A DNA stretch of 64,000 nt from Chitinophaga arvensicola (GCF_900110835.1 NZ_FOJG01000002.1:310001-374000); one strand, 5' to 3'. Counted from the stretch's first letter, positions 54,267-63,852 are shown. The notes: generated from the letters alone by a model not told the origin. Translations and numbers: made by a program.

Positions 54267-54953
54267 TTATTCTTCTGAAAGATAATATCCCATACCTGTT
54301 TTGGTGTGCAGTAATTTCTGTTCGAAATCCTTGTCTATTTTTTTACGGAGGAAGTTCATGTATACTTCGATCACGTTGGTACCGGTATCAAAGTCGATGT
54401 CCCATACCTTTTCGGCGATGGTGAGTTTGGAAATCACTTTTCCTTTGTGCATGGCCAGGAACTCCAGCAGCTGGTATTCTTTGGCGGTAAGAGCAATTTT
54501 TTTGCCGCCCCGGGTCACGTCTTTTTTCTCGCGGTCTATTTCCAGGTCGGCGATGCTGATTTTGTATTGTGTGCCATGAGTGGCGTCCGAACCGGCTCTT
54601 TTGAGGAATACACGGATACGGGCCAGCAGTTCCCGGAAGTCGAATGGTTTTACAAGGTAATCATCGGCGCCAAGTTCAAAAGCCTGCATTTTATCTTCCA
54701 TACCACCGAGGGCGGTCAGCATGATTACGGGTACCCGGTTGTTTTTGTGACGGATTACTTCACAGAGTTCATACCCGTTGTGGTGGGGGAGGTTGAGGTC
54801 CAGGATCACCAGGTCGTAGTTGTTGCTGGTAGCCAGTCCTTTGCCGATGCGCCCGTCGTAGGCCACATCTACATCAAAACCGTTTTCTTCCAGTCCTTTC
54901 TTAACGGCATTGGCTACTTTTACCTCGTCTTCAACTACCAGTATTTTTTGCAT
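54267..54953 (-). CDS. OmpR-family response regulator of the metal operon
   Basis: A 228-residue regulator. Receiver with acidic pocket E8 D9, phospho-acceptor D52 (VILDLNLP), switch T80 (VIMLTALGG) and K102-region (LVKPFDFREL). Winged-helix DNA-binding domain: KIALTAKEYQLLEFLAMHKGKVIS, VIEVYMNFLRKKID. It likely activates the TolC-adaptor-porin-pump genes. First gene of the operon. Confidence 0.94.
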   Translation of the reverse strand: MQKILVVEDEVKVANAVKKGLEENGFDVDVAYDGRIGKGLATSNNYDLVILDLNLPHHNGYELCEVIRHKNNRVPVIMLTALGGMEDKMQAFELGADDYLVKPFDFRELLARIRVFLKRAGSDATHGTQYKISIADLEIDREKKDVTRGGKKIALTAKEYQLLEFLAMHKGKVISKLTIAEKVWDIDFDTGTNVIEVYMNFLRKKIDKDFEQKLLHTKTGMGYYLSEE

Positions 54954-54975
54954 ACGCAGAAAGGGTTTTAAGTGT

Positions 54976-55015
54976 TGTTATCCAGGCATCCCGCAAAAGA
55001 TACCTGGATAACAAA
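54976..55015. promoter_or_regulatory. 12-bp inverted repeat between ABC-F and the metal regulator gene
   Basis: Perfect arms (54976-54987 TTGTTATCCAGG and 55004-55015) around a 16-base loop, in the 66-base gap. It lacks a T run. It may be a terminator of the ABC-F gene or the operator of the metal operon; which one is undecided. Confidence 0.5.
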
Positions 55016-55019
55016 GTAA

Positions 55020-56987
55020 CTAGCTGATAAGGTTCGCTTCCAGCTGCATTATTTTTTCAAATAGCTGCTCATATTGCTGATTGGCCCTGTCCAGGTATTT
55101 CTGAACATCCTGGTACTCGCTTTCCACCTGGGCAAATTTAGCTTTATCGTTATAGATGTCAGGTGAACCCAAGCTGGCTTCCAGACCGGCTTTGCGTTCC
55201 TTCAGGCTGGCCACCTGGCCTTCTACCTGTGAAAACTGCTTTTGCTGTTTCTGTAATTCGCGTTGTATATCTTTATTGATAGCGCCTTTACCTGCGTCCT
55301 GGGTGGGAGCGGCATTCTGCTGGCGGCTATCTTTTTTCGTATCTGCGTTATTGTTAGTGGCTTTGGAAGATGCCGGCTGCTGTTGGGCGGCCATTCTCTT
55401 TTTCCATTCTTCGTATTCGTTATAGGTGCCTTTGAATTCCTTGATTTCGCCGTCTACGATTTCCCAGATCTTGTTGGCGGTCTGGCTCACGAAGTAACGG
55501 TCGTGCGATACCAGCACCAGGCTGCCATCGTATTTGTTCAGGGCATCAATGAGCATCTGCACGGAGTTCATGTCCAGGTGGTTCGTGGGCTCATCCAGCA
55601 TCAGGAAGTTGGCCTGGCTGATAATGGTTTTGGCCAGCGCCACACGCGCCTTTTCACCTCCGGAGAGGATCTTGATCTTTTTAAATACATCGTCGCCGGT
55701 GAACAGGAAGCAGCCCAGTAACTGGCGTAATTCCAGTTCGGTACGGCCGCTGCCAAAGTTTTTCAGCTCGTCGAGTATTTCGCTGTTCATATCCAGTGAT
55801 TCCAGCTGGTGCTGTGCGTAGAAGCTGGTCACCACATTATGACCGGGTACACGCTCACCTTCCATAGGTTCCATCCCGAAAATAATACGGAGTAAGGTAG
55901 ATTTACCCTTACCGTTGGCTCCGATCAGGGCTATTTTATCACCCCGGTTGATTTCAGCACTGGTACCTTTCAGGATTTCAATGTTGCCAAAGCTTTTGCT
56001 GATGTTATTCAGCGTACATAAGATCTTCCCCGGCGTTTTATCTACCGTAAAGTTGATCCTGATTTTAGAAGGACCGCTATCGGTTTGTTCCACACGCTCC
56101 AGTTTATCCAGTCTTTTGGCAATACTCTGTGCCTGTGCGGCTTTGGAAGCCTTCGCCTTAAAGCGTTCGATAAAACGTTCCTGCTGGCGGATATAATCCT
56201 GCTGGTTTTCGTAAGCACGTTGCTGCATTTCGCGGCGCAGTTCCTTTTCCACTTCATAATCGGCATAAGAGCCGGCGTAGTGGTGCAGTTGCTGCTGGTA
56301 TACTTCTACGATCTTGTTTACCATGCGGTCGAGAAAGAAACGGTCATGCGATACAATGATCACAGCGCCGTTATACCCCACCAGGTATCTTTCCAGCCAT
56401 TCGATGGAGGGAAGATCCAGGTGGTTCGTCGGTTCATCGAGCATCAGTACGTCCGGTTGCTGCAGAATGAGACGTGCGAGGAGCACGCGCATCCGCCAAC
56501 CTCCGGAAAACTGGCTATAGGGACGGTCCAGGTCGGAAGTGGTAAAACCCAAACCCTCCAGTACCTGTGCGGTCTTATGTTTCATGTTGTAGCCATCGAG
56601 GGCTTCAAATTCATGCAGTTTATCGCTGAACTCATGTAACAATTCGTCTGTCTGGCTGTCTTCCAGCTCCTTGGTAATCCTTTCGATGTCTTTCTCCAGC
56701 TCCAGCGCTTTACCAAAGGCCATCATGCCAACAGTGAGAATAGATTCATCGGTTTCAAAGCTGAGCAGGTCCTGGTTAAAGAATCCTATGGTCAGACTTT
56801 TACTTTTATTAACACTTCCTTTGGAAATTGAATACTCCCCATTGATAATGCGCAACAGGGTTGACTTGCCGGTACCATTCAACCCGATCAGACCAACGCG
56901 GTCGCCCGGTTCTATATGCCACGAGGAATCTTCCAGGATAACCCTGGATCCAAACTCAAACGTAATGTCCTGTAATGCGATCAACAT
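55020..56987 (-). CDS. ABC-F family ATPase
   Basis: About 655 residues from ATG 56987 (MLIALQDITFEFG). Two ABC domains: Walker A GLNGTGKST, signature SGGWRMRVLLA, Walker B MLDEPTNHLD; second Walker A GANGKGKST, LSGGEKARVALA, MLDEPTNHLD. A linker of charged helices and a C-terminal coiled coil (IQRELQKQQKQFSQVEGQV...) are present, and there are no membrane segments. It resembles Uup/YdiF, which act on ribosomes. The role here (translation factor versus antibiotic resistance) is not shown. Confidence 0.92.
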   Translation of the reverse strand: MLIALQDITFEFGSRVILEDSSWHIEPGDRVGLIGLNGTGKSTLLRIINGEYSISKGSVNKSKSLTIGFFNQDLLSFETDESILTVGMMAFGKALELEKDIERITKELEDSQTDELLHEFSDKLHEFEALDGYNMKHKTAQVLEGLGFTTSDLDRPYSQFSGGWRMRVLLARLILQQPDVLMLDEPTNHLDLPSIEWLERYLVGYNGAVIIVSHDRFFLDRMVNKIVEVYQQQLHHYAGSYADYEVEKELRREMQQRAYENQQDYIRQQERFIERFKAKASKAAQAQSIAKRLDKLERVEQTDSGPSKIRINFTVDKTPGKILCTLNNISKSFGNIEILKGTSAEINRGDKIALIGANGKGKSTLLRIIFGMEPMEGERVPGHNVVTSFYAQHQLESLDMNSEILDELKNFGSGRTELELRQLLGCFLFTGDDVFKKIKILSGGEKARVALAKTIISQANFLMLDEPTNHLDMNSVQMLIDALNKYDGSLVLVSHDRYFVSQTANKIWEIVDGEIKEFKGTYNEYEEWKKRMAAQQQPASSKATNNNADTKKDSRQQNAAPTQDAGKGAINKDIQRELQKQQKQFSQVEGQVASLKERKAGLEASLGSPDIYNDKAKFAQVESEYQDVQKYLDRANQQYEQLFEKIMQLEANLIS

Positions 56988-57017
56988 AAAAAATAAAAAA
57001 ATTGGATAAAAAACGTG

Positions 57018-57025
57018 CAAAGTTA
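57018..57025 (-). promoter_or_regulatory. -7 box for the ABC-F gene
   Basis: Minus-strand TAACTTTG matches TAnnTTTG, 30 bases before the ATG. Confidence 0.45.
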
Positions 57026-57070
57026 ACGAAAAATGCGGACTTTAACCTACTCAAATTCAACCTGCCAAAG

Positions 57071-57099
57071 TTGGAATCCCATCATTTTATTTAGTTTTG
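57071..57099 (+). promoter_or_regulatory. Promoter of the DUF3347 lipoprotein gene
   Basis: TTG at 57071-57073, 18 bases, then TAGTTTTG at 57092-57099: close to the full Bacteroidota consensus. The ATG (57117) is 17 bases further. Confidence 0.7.
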
Positions 57100-57116
57100 T
57101 TGCAAAGTGTAAGATT

Positions 57117-57704
57117 ATGAATTTTAAAGTATGCGTTCCCGTTGGGTTACTGGCGCTCAGTGCAGCCCTGTTTGCCTGCCAGCAGCCGGCGCCAAAGGAA
57201 ACAAAGGAAGCCGCCAGCCCTTCTGCCGCATTGCAGGCGCCATACAGCCAGGTATTTTATGATTCACTGGGAACGGCGCTGCAGTCGTATTACCGGCTTT
57301 CCGATGCCCTCGTACAGGCCGACAGCAACGCTGCGAATGCCGCCGCCGTGACATTGAAGGCACATGTCGACAGTCTTCCGCTGAACCTCCTCCAGATGGA
57401 CAGCAGCCATCTTTCCAATATTACCGGCATCACCGGCAGTGTAAGCGCCGAATTAACCGGCCTCACCGGCGAAGCTGGCCTGGAAGGCAAAAGAGCTTCT
57501 TTCCAGATGGTATCGGATATGTTGTTTGATCTTGTAAAGAATACCGGCTTGAAAGGACATACTATTTATCATCAATATTGCCCCATGGCCTTTGATGATA
57601 AAGGCGCCTACTGGCTCAGCGACAAAGCAGCGATACAGAATCCTTACTTCGGTCATAAGATGCTTACCTGTGGCGAAACAACCGATAGCCTGACGTATAA
57701 ATAA
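57117..57704 (+). CDS. DUF3347 lipoprotein
   Basis: 195 residues from ATG 57117; the longer frame from 57033 begins before the promoter. A lipobox ends the signal peptide (LSAALFAC). The mature part is the DUF3347 pattern: a helical LQSYYRLSDALVQADSNAA and the signature YHQYCPMAFDDKGAYWLS...NPYFGHKMLTCG, with two conserved Cys and a Met/His set that can bind copper or other soft metals. In relatives this domain is often found on CusB-like proteins. It lies near the metal efflux operon but is separate from it. Confidence 0.85.
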   Translation: MNFKVCVPVGLLALSAALFACQQPAPKETKEAASPSAALQAPYSQVFYDSLGTALQSYYRLSDALVQADSNAANAAAVTLKAHVDSLPLNLLQMDSSHLSNITGITGSVSAELTGLTGEAGLEGKRASFQMVSDMLFDLVKNTGLKGHTIYHQYCPMAFDDKGAYWLSDKAAIQNPYFGHKMLTCGETTDSLTYK

Positions 57705-57763
57705 ATAATTGATCGTTGGATCATAAGCAGTAAATCGTAAATTACTCCTGCTTTTCGCCGCTT

Positions 57764-60127
57764 ATGATCCAACAATTCGGTCCCTTTTTACTGCTCCTTG
57801 TATGGCTATGTACCTCTAAGGAGGCCATGGGGCAGCAATTCACCGTCAGCGGTTTCATCAAAGACAGCACCAATGGAGAGTCTCTTCCCGGCGCTACCGT
57901 GCAGGTACTGCATTCCACCAATGGTGTTCATACCAATACATACGGCTTCTATTCCATTACATTACCTGCCGGTAATTACATTTTACTATACTCGTTTCTT
58001 GGCTTTGAATCCAAAGCGGTGGCGCTTTCCCTGAATAGCAATGTCACGCAGCATCTGCAGTTGTATCCCCGTTCCTACCAGGCCCGGGAGGTGGTGATCA
58101 CCGATAAGAGGAAAGATGCCAATGTAAAAAACACCGATATGGGCAGGGCGGAACTGACCGCCCTGCAGGTAAAGAAAATTCCCGCCCTGATGGGAGAAGT
58201 GGATGTGCTCAAAGCCCTGCAGCTGATGCCTGGTGTGCAGGCCGCAGGAGAGGGGAATGCCGGGTTTTATGTACGTGGCGGCGGTCCGGATCAGAATTTG
58301 ATCCTGCTGGATGAAGCCCCTGTTTATAATACCGGCCATCTGTTTGGTTTCTTTTCTGTTTTTAATGCAGACGCCATCCGTAACACCACACTGATCAAAG
58401 GCGGTATGCCAGCCAATTACGGCGGACGGCTTTCTTCGGTGGTGGATATTTCCATGAAAGAAGGGAATAATAAAACCTTTCAGGGAGAAGGCGGGCTCGG
58501 TCTGATCGCATCCCGGCTCTCCTTCCAGGGCCCTATCAAAAAAGACAAAGCCTCTTTTATTGTAAGCGGCAGACGCACGTATATTGATCTCATCACAAAG
58601 CCTGTTATCAATAACACTTCGTATAAGGGTTCAGGTTATTACTTCTATGACCTGAATGTGAAAATGAATTATACCTTTTCCGATAAAGACCGTATCTACC
58701 TGAGTGGCTATCTCGGGAAAGACGTTTTTTCCTTTAGAAACAAAGACCGCACGTTTGATGTGAAAATTCCCTGGGGTAATACCACCGCTACTTTGCGCTG
58801 GAATCATGTGTTTAACCAGAAGTTATTTGCCAATACTTCCCTGATTTATAATGACTATAAATTTAAATTCAGCGCGATACAAAATAACTTTGATATCGGT
58901 TTATCTTCCGGTATCAGCGACGTAAATCTGAAAACGGATTTCGATTATTATCCGCATGTGAAACATCATATCCGCTTCGGTGGAAACTACATCCGTCATA
59001 CGTTTACACCTTCTACCGTAAGTGGGCAGCAGGACTCAACCCGGTTTAACCCGGAGAATGCGTTTAAGAAATATGCCCATGAAGCAGCCCTGTACCTGAT
59101 GGACGACTGGGAAATATCACCACGGCTGCAACTGAATGCAGGCGTGCGTTACAGCGGTTTTATGCAGATAGGTCCTTATACCCGCTATAACCGGGATGCT
59201 ACAGGAAACAAAACAGACAGCACAGTTTATGGGCGTGGCCAGCCAGTAAAAACCTATGGTGGCATTGAGCCACGGATTATCCTGCGCTGGTCCTGGAACG
59301 ATTTCAGCTCCATCAAGGCTTCTGTAACCCGCAACTACCAGTTCATTCACCTGGTCTCGAATGCCGGTACCAGTTTACCTACCGATGTATGGGTGCCCAG
59401 CACCTACCTGGTGCAGCCACAGATTGCCTGGCAGTACTCCGCCGGCTATTTCCGCAATTTCAGCAACAATGCCTATGAGGCATCTGCGGAAGTATATTAC
59501 AAAAGCTTACAACACCAGATTGAATACCGGGAAGGTTACACGCCTTCACTCGATGATCCGGAAAAGGATTTTGTATTTGGAAGGGGCGAGGCATACGGGA
59601 TGGAATTGTTTGTCAATAAAAAGAAAGGCCGCTTTACCGGATGGCTGGGTTATACGTTGGCATGGACCTGGCGCAGATTCCCTGACCTGAACAATGGCAA
59701 CCGCTATCCAGCCAAATACGACCGCCGTCATGATCTGGCCCTGGTGGGGTCATATGATCTCAACAAACGCTGGACATTCTCCGGCGTATTTATCTATGGC
59801 ACAGGTAATACCACCACTTTGCCTGAAACGTTTTATTTTATAGAAGGTACGCTGGTGCAGGGATACGGCAACATCAATGCCTACCGGATGGCGCCCTACC
59901 ACCGGCTGGATCTCGCGGCTATCTATACGCCGGTGCCTAAAAGGCCCAATAAGCGTGTAAAGGGTAGCTGGACATTCTCTGTTTATAATGTGTATAGCAG
60001 GAAGAATCCCTATTTCATTTACTTTGATCAGGAGGGGAGTGCGGTGAACGGGACGTTGAAAGTCAGTGCGAAGCAAGTATCGTTATTTCCGGTGTTACCG
60101 TCAGTGACGTATAACTTTAAGTTCTGA
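57764..60127 (+). CDS. TonB-dependent receptor with carboxypeptidase-like domain
   Basis: A 787-residue outer-membrane protein. Signal peptide to EAMGQ, CarbopepD-like domain (FTVSGFIKDSTNGESLPGATV), plug (ALQLMPGVQAAGEGNAGFYVRGGGPDQNLILLDEAPVYN, GGMPANYGGRLSSVVDI) and a barrel ending in VTYNFKF with terminal Phe. It lies 59 bases after the DUF3347 gene and may be co-transcribed, which suggests metal-related uptake. The substrate is not shown; no SusD is adjacent. Confidence 0.9.
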   Translation: MIQQFGPFLLLLVWLCTSKEAMGQQFTVSGFIKDSTNGESLPGATVQVLHSTNGVHTNTYGFYSITLPAGNYILLYSFLGFESKAVALSLNSNVTQHLQLYPRSYQAREVVITDKRKDANVKNTDMGRAELTALQVKKIPALMGEVDVLKALQLMPGVQAAGEGNAGFYVRGGGPDQNLILLDEAPVYNTGHLFGFFSVFNADAIRNTTLIKGGMPANYGGRLSSVVDISMKEGNNKTFQGEGGLGLIASRLSFQGPIKKDKASFIVSGRRTYIDLITKPVINNTSYKGSGYYFYDLNVKMNYTFSDKDRIYLSGYLGKDVFSFRNKDRTFDVKIPWGNTTATLRWNHVFNQKLFANTSLIYNDYKFKFSAIQNNFDIGLSSGISDVNLKTDFDYYPHVKHHIRFGGNYIRHTFTPSTVSGQQDSTRFNPENAFKKYAHEAALYLMDDWEISPRLQLNAGVRYSGFMQIGPYTRYNRDATGNKTDSTVYGRGQPVKTYGGIEPRIILRWSWNDFSSIKASVTRNYQFIHLVSNAGTSLPTDVWVPSTYLVQPQIAWQYSAGYFRNFSNNAYEASAEVYYKSLQHQIEYREGYTPSLDDPEKDFVFGRGEAYGMELFVNKKKGRFTGWLGYTLAWTWRRFPDLNNGNRYPAKYDRRHDLALVGSYDLNKRWTFSGVFIYGTGNTTTLPETFYFIEGTLVQGYGNINAYRMAPYHRLDLAAIYTPVPKRPNKRVKGSWTFSVYNVYSRKNPYFIYFDQEGSAVNGTLKVSAKQVSLFPVLPSVTYNFKF

Positions 60128-60165
60128 AAAATTGAGGTGGACAAACGAAAGGGGGTGATATAGTG

Positions 60166-60609
60166 TTACCTGATGACGCCTGCATATCTCAGCAACGCGG
60201 CAATGCTGCCGATAAGCAGGACGTACTGCACGATAGTAGCGGAGTGCGTGTGTTTTACGAGCTTGTTTTCCAGGTCCTTTAATTCACCTTTGAACTCCAC
60301 CCGGAATTTGCTGATGTCTTCTTTGAATTCCATTCTCACTTTTCCAATATCCTCTTTCAATTCTGACTTGACATTGAGCAGCTCCTCTTTGGTTGCCATC
60401 AGATCCAGCCTGCTTGCAATGGTGTGGATTTCTTCTTTCAACTCGCTTTTGACCGCCTGAAGCTCCGCTTTAGTCGCCAGTTGTTCAATTTTCGATGATG
60501 ATTTCCTTTCATAATGCTCATCGAGTGCATTCACCACCTCCATTGCTTTGTCGTCGGACAAATGCAGATCCTTACGGAAGAGGTCATAGAGTTTTAAGTT
60601 ACCAATCAT
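60166..60609 (-). CDS. Coiled-coil protein with C-terminal membrane anchor
   Basis: A 147-residue protein. A helical N-terminus (LYDLFRKDLHLSDDKAMEVVNALDEHYE) is followed by a strong heptad coiled coil with repeating KEEL/KSELKE and KEDI/FKEDI units (about 45-118), then one hydrophobic helix (SATIVQYVLLIGSIAALLRYAGVIR). It resembles DUF1640-like coiled-coil membrane proteins. Function unknown; isolated convergent gene. Confidence 0.7.
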   Translation of the reverse strand: MIGNLKLYDLFRKDLHLSDDKAMEVVNALDEHYERKSSSKIEQLATKAELQAVKSELKEEIHTIASRLDLMATKEELLNVKSELKEDIGKVRMEFKEDISKFRVEFKGELKDLENKLVKHTHSATIVQYVLLIGSIAALLRYAGVIR

Positions 60610-61009
60610 GTTTTAAATGGTTTTATATTACGATTATAAAATTAATTTATTCTTTCTGTAGATATTTTAAGATTCACAGATATTTCTTTTAAATATATCA
60701 ATAGTCGTTTGCAAGAGTTGTTATGTAATGGGAATGCTCATTTTATTGGATTAAGTATTGAAAACAGACGGTTGGAATCATAAACTCCGTAAGAGGCAGG
60801 CTTTGTGTTTGTAATAAATAAAGATTATAAATGTAATTATATGTCCTGATTCGACTGTGTTCACACCGCTGTAATAATATTTATTTTTAAAATCCTTAAG
60901 TTCAATCACATGGTTATCTAAAAGCTAACAAACTATTTCTTAACTTCGCAAACATTTTATAAAGGAAATATAGCCCATATGAAAAAGTATGGTGCTAACA
61001 GCAAAACGT
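60610..61009. other. AT-rich intergenic region before thrS
   Basis: About 400 bases without a convincing gene or tRNA. A near -7 box TAACTTCG lies at 60941-60948 and could serve thrS. Nothing else is resolved by eye, and there is no T-box-like motif that I can identify. Confidence 0.4.
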
Positions 61010-62950
61010 ATGATAAATATCACTTTTCCGGATGGCGCAGTTCGTCAGTATGAACCAGGAGTAACTGCATTGGACATTGCCAAATCCATCAGCGAAGGAT
61101 TGGCACGTAAAGTATTGGCAGCAAATGTTAATGGGCAGGTAGTGGATGCTACACGCCCGATTTTGACGGATAGCACGCTGCAGCTGCTGACGTGGGTGGA
61201 TAAGGATGGTAAGGCAACGATGTGGCATTCCTCTGCGCATCTCATGGCCGAAGCACTGGAAGCCCTGTACCCGGGTGTTAAACTTGGTTATGGTCCTTCC
61301 ATCGAGAACGGATTCTACTATGATATTGATTTAGGCGACCGCACTATTTCAGAAGAAGATCTGAAAGCGATTGAAGCTAAAATGGTGGAACTGTCCAAAC
61401 ACAACAGTGAGTATGTACGCAAAGAAGTGAGTAAGGCAGACGCACTGACTTACTTCACCGAAAAAGGCGATCAGTATAAAATCGAAACAATCAACGAACT
61501 GGCAGATGGAAGTATCAGCTTCTATACCCAGGGAGGATTCACGGACCTGTGCCGTGGACCACATATTCCGAATACCAGCTTTATCAAGTCTATCAAGCTG
61601 ACCAGCATTGCCGGCGCTTACTGGCGTGGTAATGAAAAAAACAAGATGCTTACCCGCATCTACGGAATCACCTTCCCTAATCAGAAGGAACTGGACGAGT
61701 ACCTGACCCTGATTGAAGAAGCGAAGAAGCGCGATCACCGCAAGCTGGGTAAGGAACTGGAACTGTTTGCCTTCTCTGAAAAAGTGGGTCTTGGTTTACC
61801 AATGTGGTTACCGAAAGGCGCCATGTTGCGTGAACGCCTGCAGCGTTTCCTCCAGGAAGCACAGCTGGCCAGTGGTTACCTGCCGGTAGTAACACCACAC
61901 ATCGGGAATAAAAACCTGTACGTGACTTCCGGTCACTACGAAAAATATGGCAAAGACAGTTTTCAGCCAATCCATACACCTGAAGAGGGAGAGGAGTTTA
62001 TGCTGAAACCGATGAACTGTCCGCATCACTGTGAACTGTATAAAGTATCGCCTAAGTCGTACAAAGACTTACCCGTTCGCTTTGCAGAATTTGGTACCGT
62101 TTACCGTTACGAGCAGCATGGTGAACTCCATGGTCTTACCCGTGTAAGAGGATTTACTCAGGATGATGCGCACCTTTTCTGCCGTCCCGACCAGGTGAAA
62201 GAAGAGTTCCAGAAAGTAATCGACCTGGTGATGTATGTATTCGAGAGCCTCAGCTTTACGGATTATACCGCACAGATTTCCCTGCGCGATAAAGAAGACC
62301 GTAGCAAGTACATAGGAACCGATGAAAACTGGGAACTGGCAGAACAGGCTATTATTGAATCCGCTGCAGAGAAAGGTCTGAAAACCGTGGTAGAGTATGG
62401 CGAAGCCGCTTTCTACGGTCCTAAGCTCGATTTCATGGTGAAAGATGCCCTGGGCCGTAAATGGCAGCTGGGTACCATCCAGGTGGATTACAACCTGCCG
62501 GAACGCTTTGAACTGGAGTATATCGGGGCAGACAACCAGAAACACCGCCCGGTAATGATTCACCGTGCGCCATTTGGTTCCCTGGAAAGATTTATCGCAG
62601 TGCTGATCGAACACTGTGCCGGCAAATTCCCGTTGTGGTTAGCGCCAACACAGGTGAAAATCCTGCCTATCAGCGATAAAAGCCAGGCCTACGCAGAAAA
62701 AGTAGCAGAATTGCTAAAAAAAGCGGAAATTCGCGCTGAAATAGATGATAGAAGCGAAAAAATCGGTAAAAAGATCCGGGAAGCAGAACTGGCAAAAATT
62801 CCATACATGCTGGTACTCGGTGAAAAAGAAGCAGCCGACAATGTAGTAGCCGTTCGTCGTCAATCTAAAGGTGATCTGGGAACTATGCAACTCGAACAGT
62901 TTACCACACTGGTAAACGATGAGGTAGTAAACCGTAAGCCAATTGAATAA
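61010..62950 (+). CDS. thrS: Threonyl-tRNA synthetase
   Basis: About 646 residues from ATG 61010 (MINITFPDGAVRQYEPG); an in-frame ATG at 60989 gives seven extra residues. Domains: TGS (1-60), editing/TGS-SAD (HSSAHLMAEALEALYPG with HxxxH), class II core with MNCPHHCELYK zinc-binding pocket, motif 2 region FGTVYRYEQHGELHGLTRVRG, motif 3 IHRAPFGSLERFIA, and C-terminal anticodon domain (KILPISDKSQAYAEKVAELL). Length is normal. Confidence 0.96.
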   Translation: MINITFPDGAVRQYEPGVTALDIAKSISEGLARKVLAANVNGQVVDATRPILTDSTLQLLTWVDKDGKATMWHSSAHLMAEALEALYPGVKLGYGPSIENGFYYDIDLGDRTISEEDLKAIEAKMVELSKHNSEYVRKEVSKADALTYFTEKGDQYKIETINELADGSISFYTQGGFTDLCRGPHIPNTSFIKSIKLTSIAGAYWRGNEKNKMLTRIYGITFPNQKELDEYLTLIEEAKKRDHRKLGKELELFAFSEKVGLGLPMWLPKGAMLRERLQRFLQEAQLASGYLPVVTPHIGNKNLYVTSGHYEKYGKDSFQPIHTPEEGEEFMLKPMNCPHHCELYKVSPKSYKDLPVRFAEFGTVYRYEQHGELHGLTRVRGFTQDDAHLFCRPDQVKEEFQKVIDLVMYVFESLSFTDYTAQISLRDKEDRSKYIGTDENWELAEQAIIESAAEKGLKTVVEYGEAAFYGPKLDFMVKDALGRKWQLGTIQVDYNLPERFELEYIGADNQKHRPVMIHRAPFGSLERFIAVLIEHCAGKFPLWLAPTQVKILPISDKSQAYAEKVAELLKKAEIRAEIDDRSEKIGKKIREAELAKIPYMLVLGEKEAADNVVAVRRQSKGDLGTMQLEQFTTLVNDEVVNRKPIE

Positions 62951-63032
62951 CATCGCAATAATGTGGAAAAAAGGTATATAAAACAATGAACATTACTATA
63001 TTGAGGTATGTTTATTGCTATGATTTTCCCCG

Positions 63033-63040
63033 TATTTTTG
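63033..63040 (+). promoter_or_regulatory. -7 box for infC
   Basis: TATTTTTG matches TAnnTTTG; a TTG lies 15 bases upstream (63015-63017), slightly close. It gives infC its own promoter despite thrS upstream. Confidence 0.5.
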
Positions 63041-63055
63041 TAAAGATTGTTTTTG

Positions 63056-63083
63056 GTCCATGGACGATATGTGGACCATGGAC
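63056..63083 (+). promoter_or_regulatory. Palindromic hairpin in the infC leader
   Basis: GTCCATGG (63056-63063) pairs with CCATGGAC (63076-63083) over a 12-base loop; an alternative TGGTCC/GGACCA pairing is also possible. It falls near the 5' end of the predicted leader, so could control infC expression (for example by ribosomal-protein or IF3 feedback). Confidence 0.45.
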
Positions 63084-63120
63084 TAAAAGGACAATTAATT
63101 AATTAATTTTATTTTTCTTA

Positions 63121-63831
63121 ATGCAACAAAGACCCAGACCAAGTTTTGGCGGCAACAACCGGGGAAGAAACCCCAACTTCCGCAGGGAACAACAACAAGA
63201 ACATCGCACCAACAGGATGATACGCGTTCCTGAGGTAAGACTTGTAGGTGAAAATATTGAGGTAGGTGTCTACAGAACAGAGGATGCATTGCGTATGGCA
63301 GAGGAACAGGGTTTAGACCTGGTTGAGATTTCTCCGAATGCTGTGCCTCCCGTTTGTCGTATCATCGACTACAATAAATTCCTTTACGAAAAGAAGAAGA
63401 AGGAAAAGGAAATGAAGGCGAAGGCGCACAAAAGTGAAGTGAAAGAAATTCGCTTTACGCCTAACACCGACGACCATGACTTCGATTTCAAAGCGAAACA
63501 TGCAGAAAGCTTCCTGAAAGACGGTAACAAGGTGAAAACCTATGTACAGTTTAAAGGCCGGGCCATCATGTTTAAGGAACGTGGCGAATTAATTCTCCTG
63601 AAATTCGCTGAAAGACTGGCGGAAGTAGGTGGTCTCGAAAGTATGCCTACCATGGAAGGTAAGCGTATGATCGCCATCTTCGCTCCAAAAGCAGCGAAAA
63701 AGAAAGAGAAGGAACCTAAGGAACCAAGAGAACCAAGGGAACCGAGAGAGCCAAGAGAACCAAAAGAAGCAAAGGCACCCGTTACGCCTCCTCCAGCTGC
63801 TGATGCAGCACCGGAAGATGCTAACGCGTAA
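63121..63831 (+). CDS. infC: Translation initiation factor IF-3
   Basis: A 236-residue protein. It starts with ATG (not the AUU often seen). N-terminal extension is basic and Gln/Asn/Arg-rich (1-30), the N-domain begins IRVPEVRLVGENIEVGV, and there is the linker YEKKKKEKEMKAK, then the C-domain (KEIRFTPNTDDHDFDFKAKHAESFL, YVQFKGRAIMFKERGELIL). The tail (about 190-236) is a Lys/Glu/Pro-rich repeat of KEPREP type followed by Ala/Pro, absent from typical IF-3 of ~180 residues. Confidence 0.95.
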   Translation: MQQRPRPSFGGNNRGRNPNFRREQQQEHRTNRMIRVPEVRLVGENIEVGVYRTEDALRMAEEQGLDLVEISPNAVPPVCRIIDYNKFLYEKKKKEKEMKAKAHKSEVKEIRFTPNTDDHDFDFKAKHAESFLKDGNKVKTYVQFKGRAIMFKERGELILLKFAERLAEVGGLESMPTMEGKRMIAIFAPKAAKKKEKEPKEPREPREPREPREPKEAKAPVTPPPAADAAPEDANA

Positions 63832-63852
63832 CCGATGGTTATATCACATTAA

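Noticed and set aside
54976..55015. Ordinary Rho-independent terminator
   Set aside because: The stem is strong but there is no T run in either direction, so I kept it as an undecided regulatory repeat.
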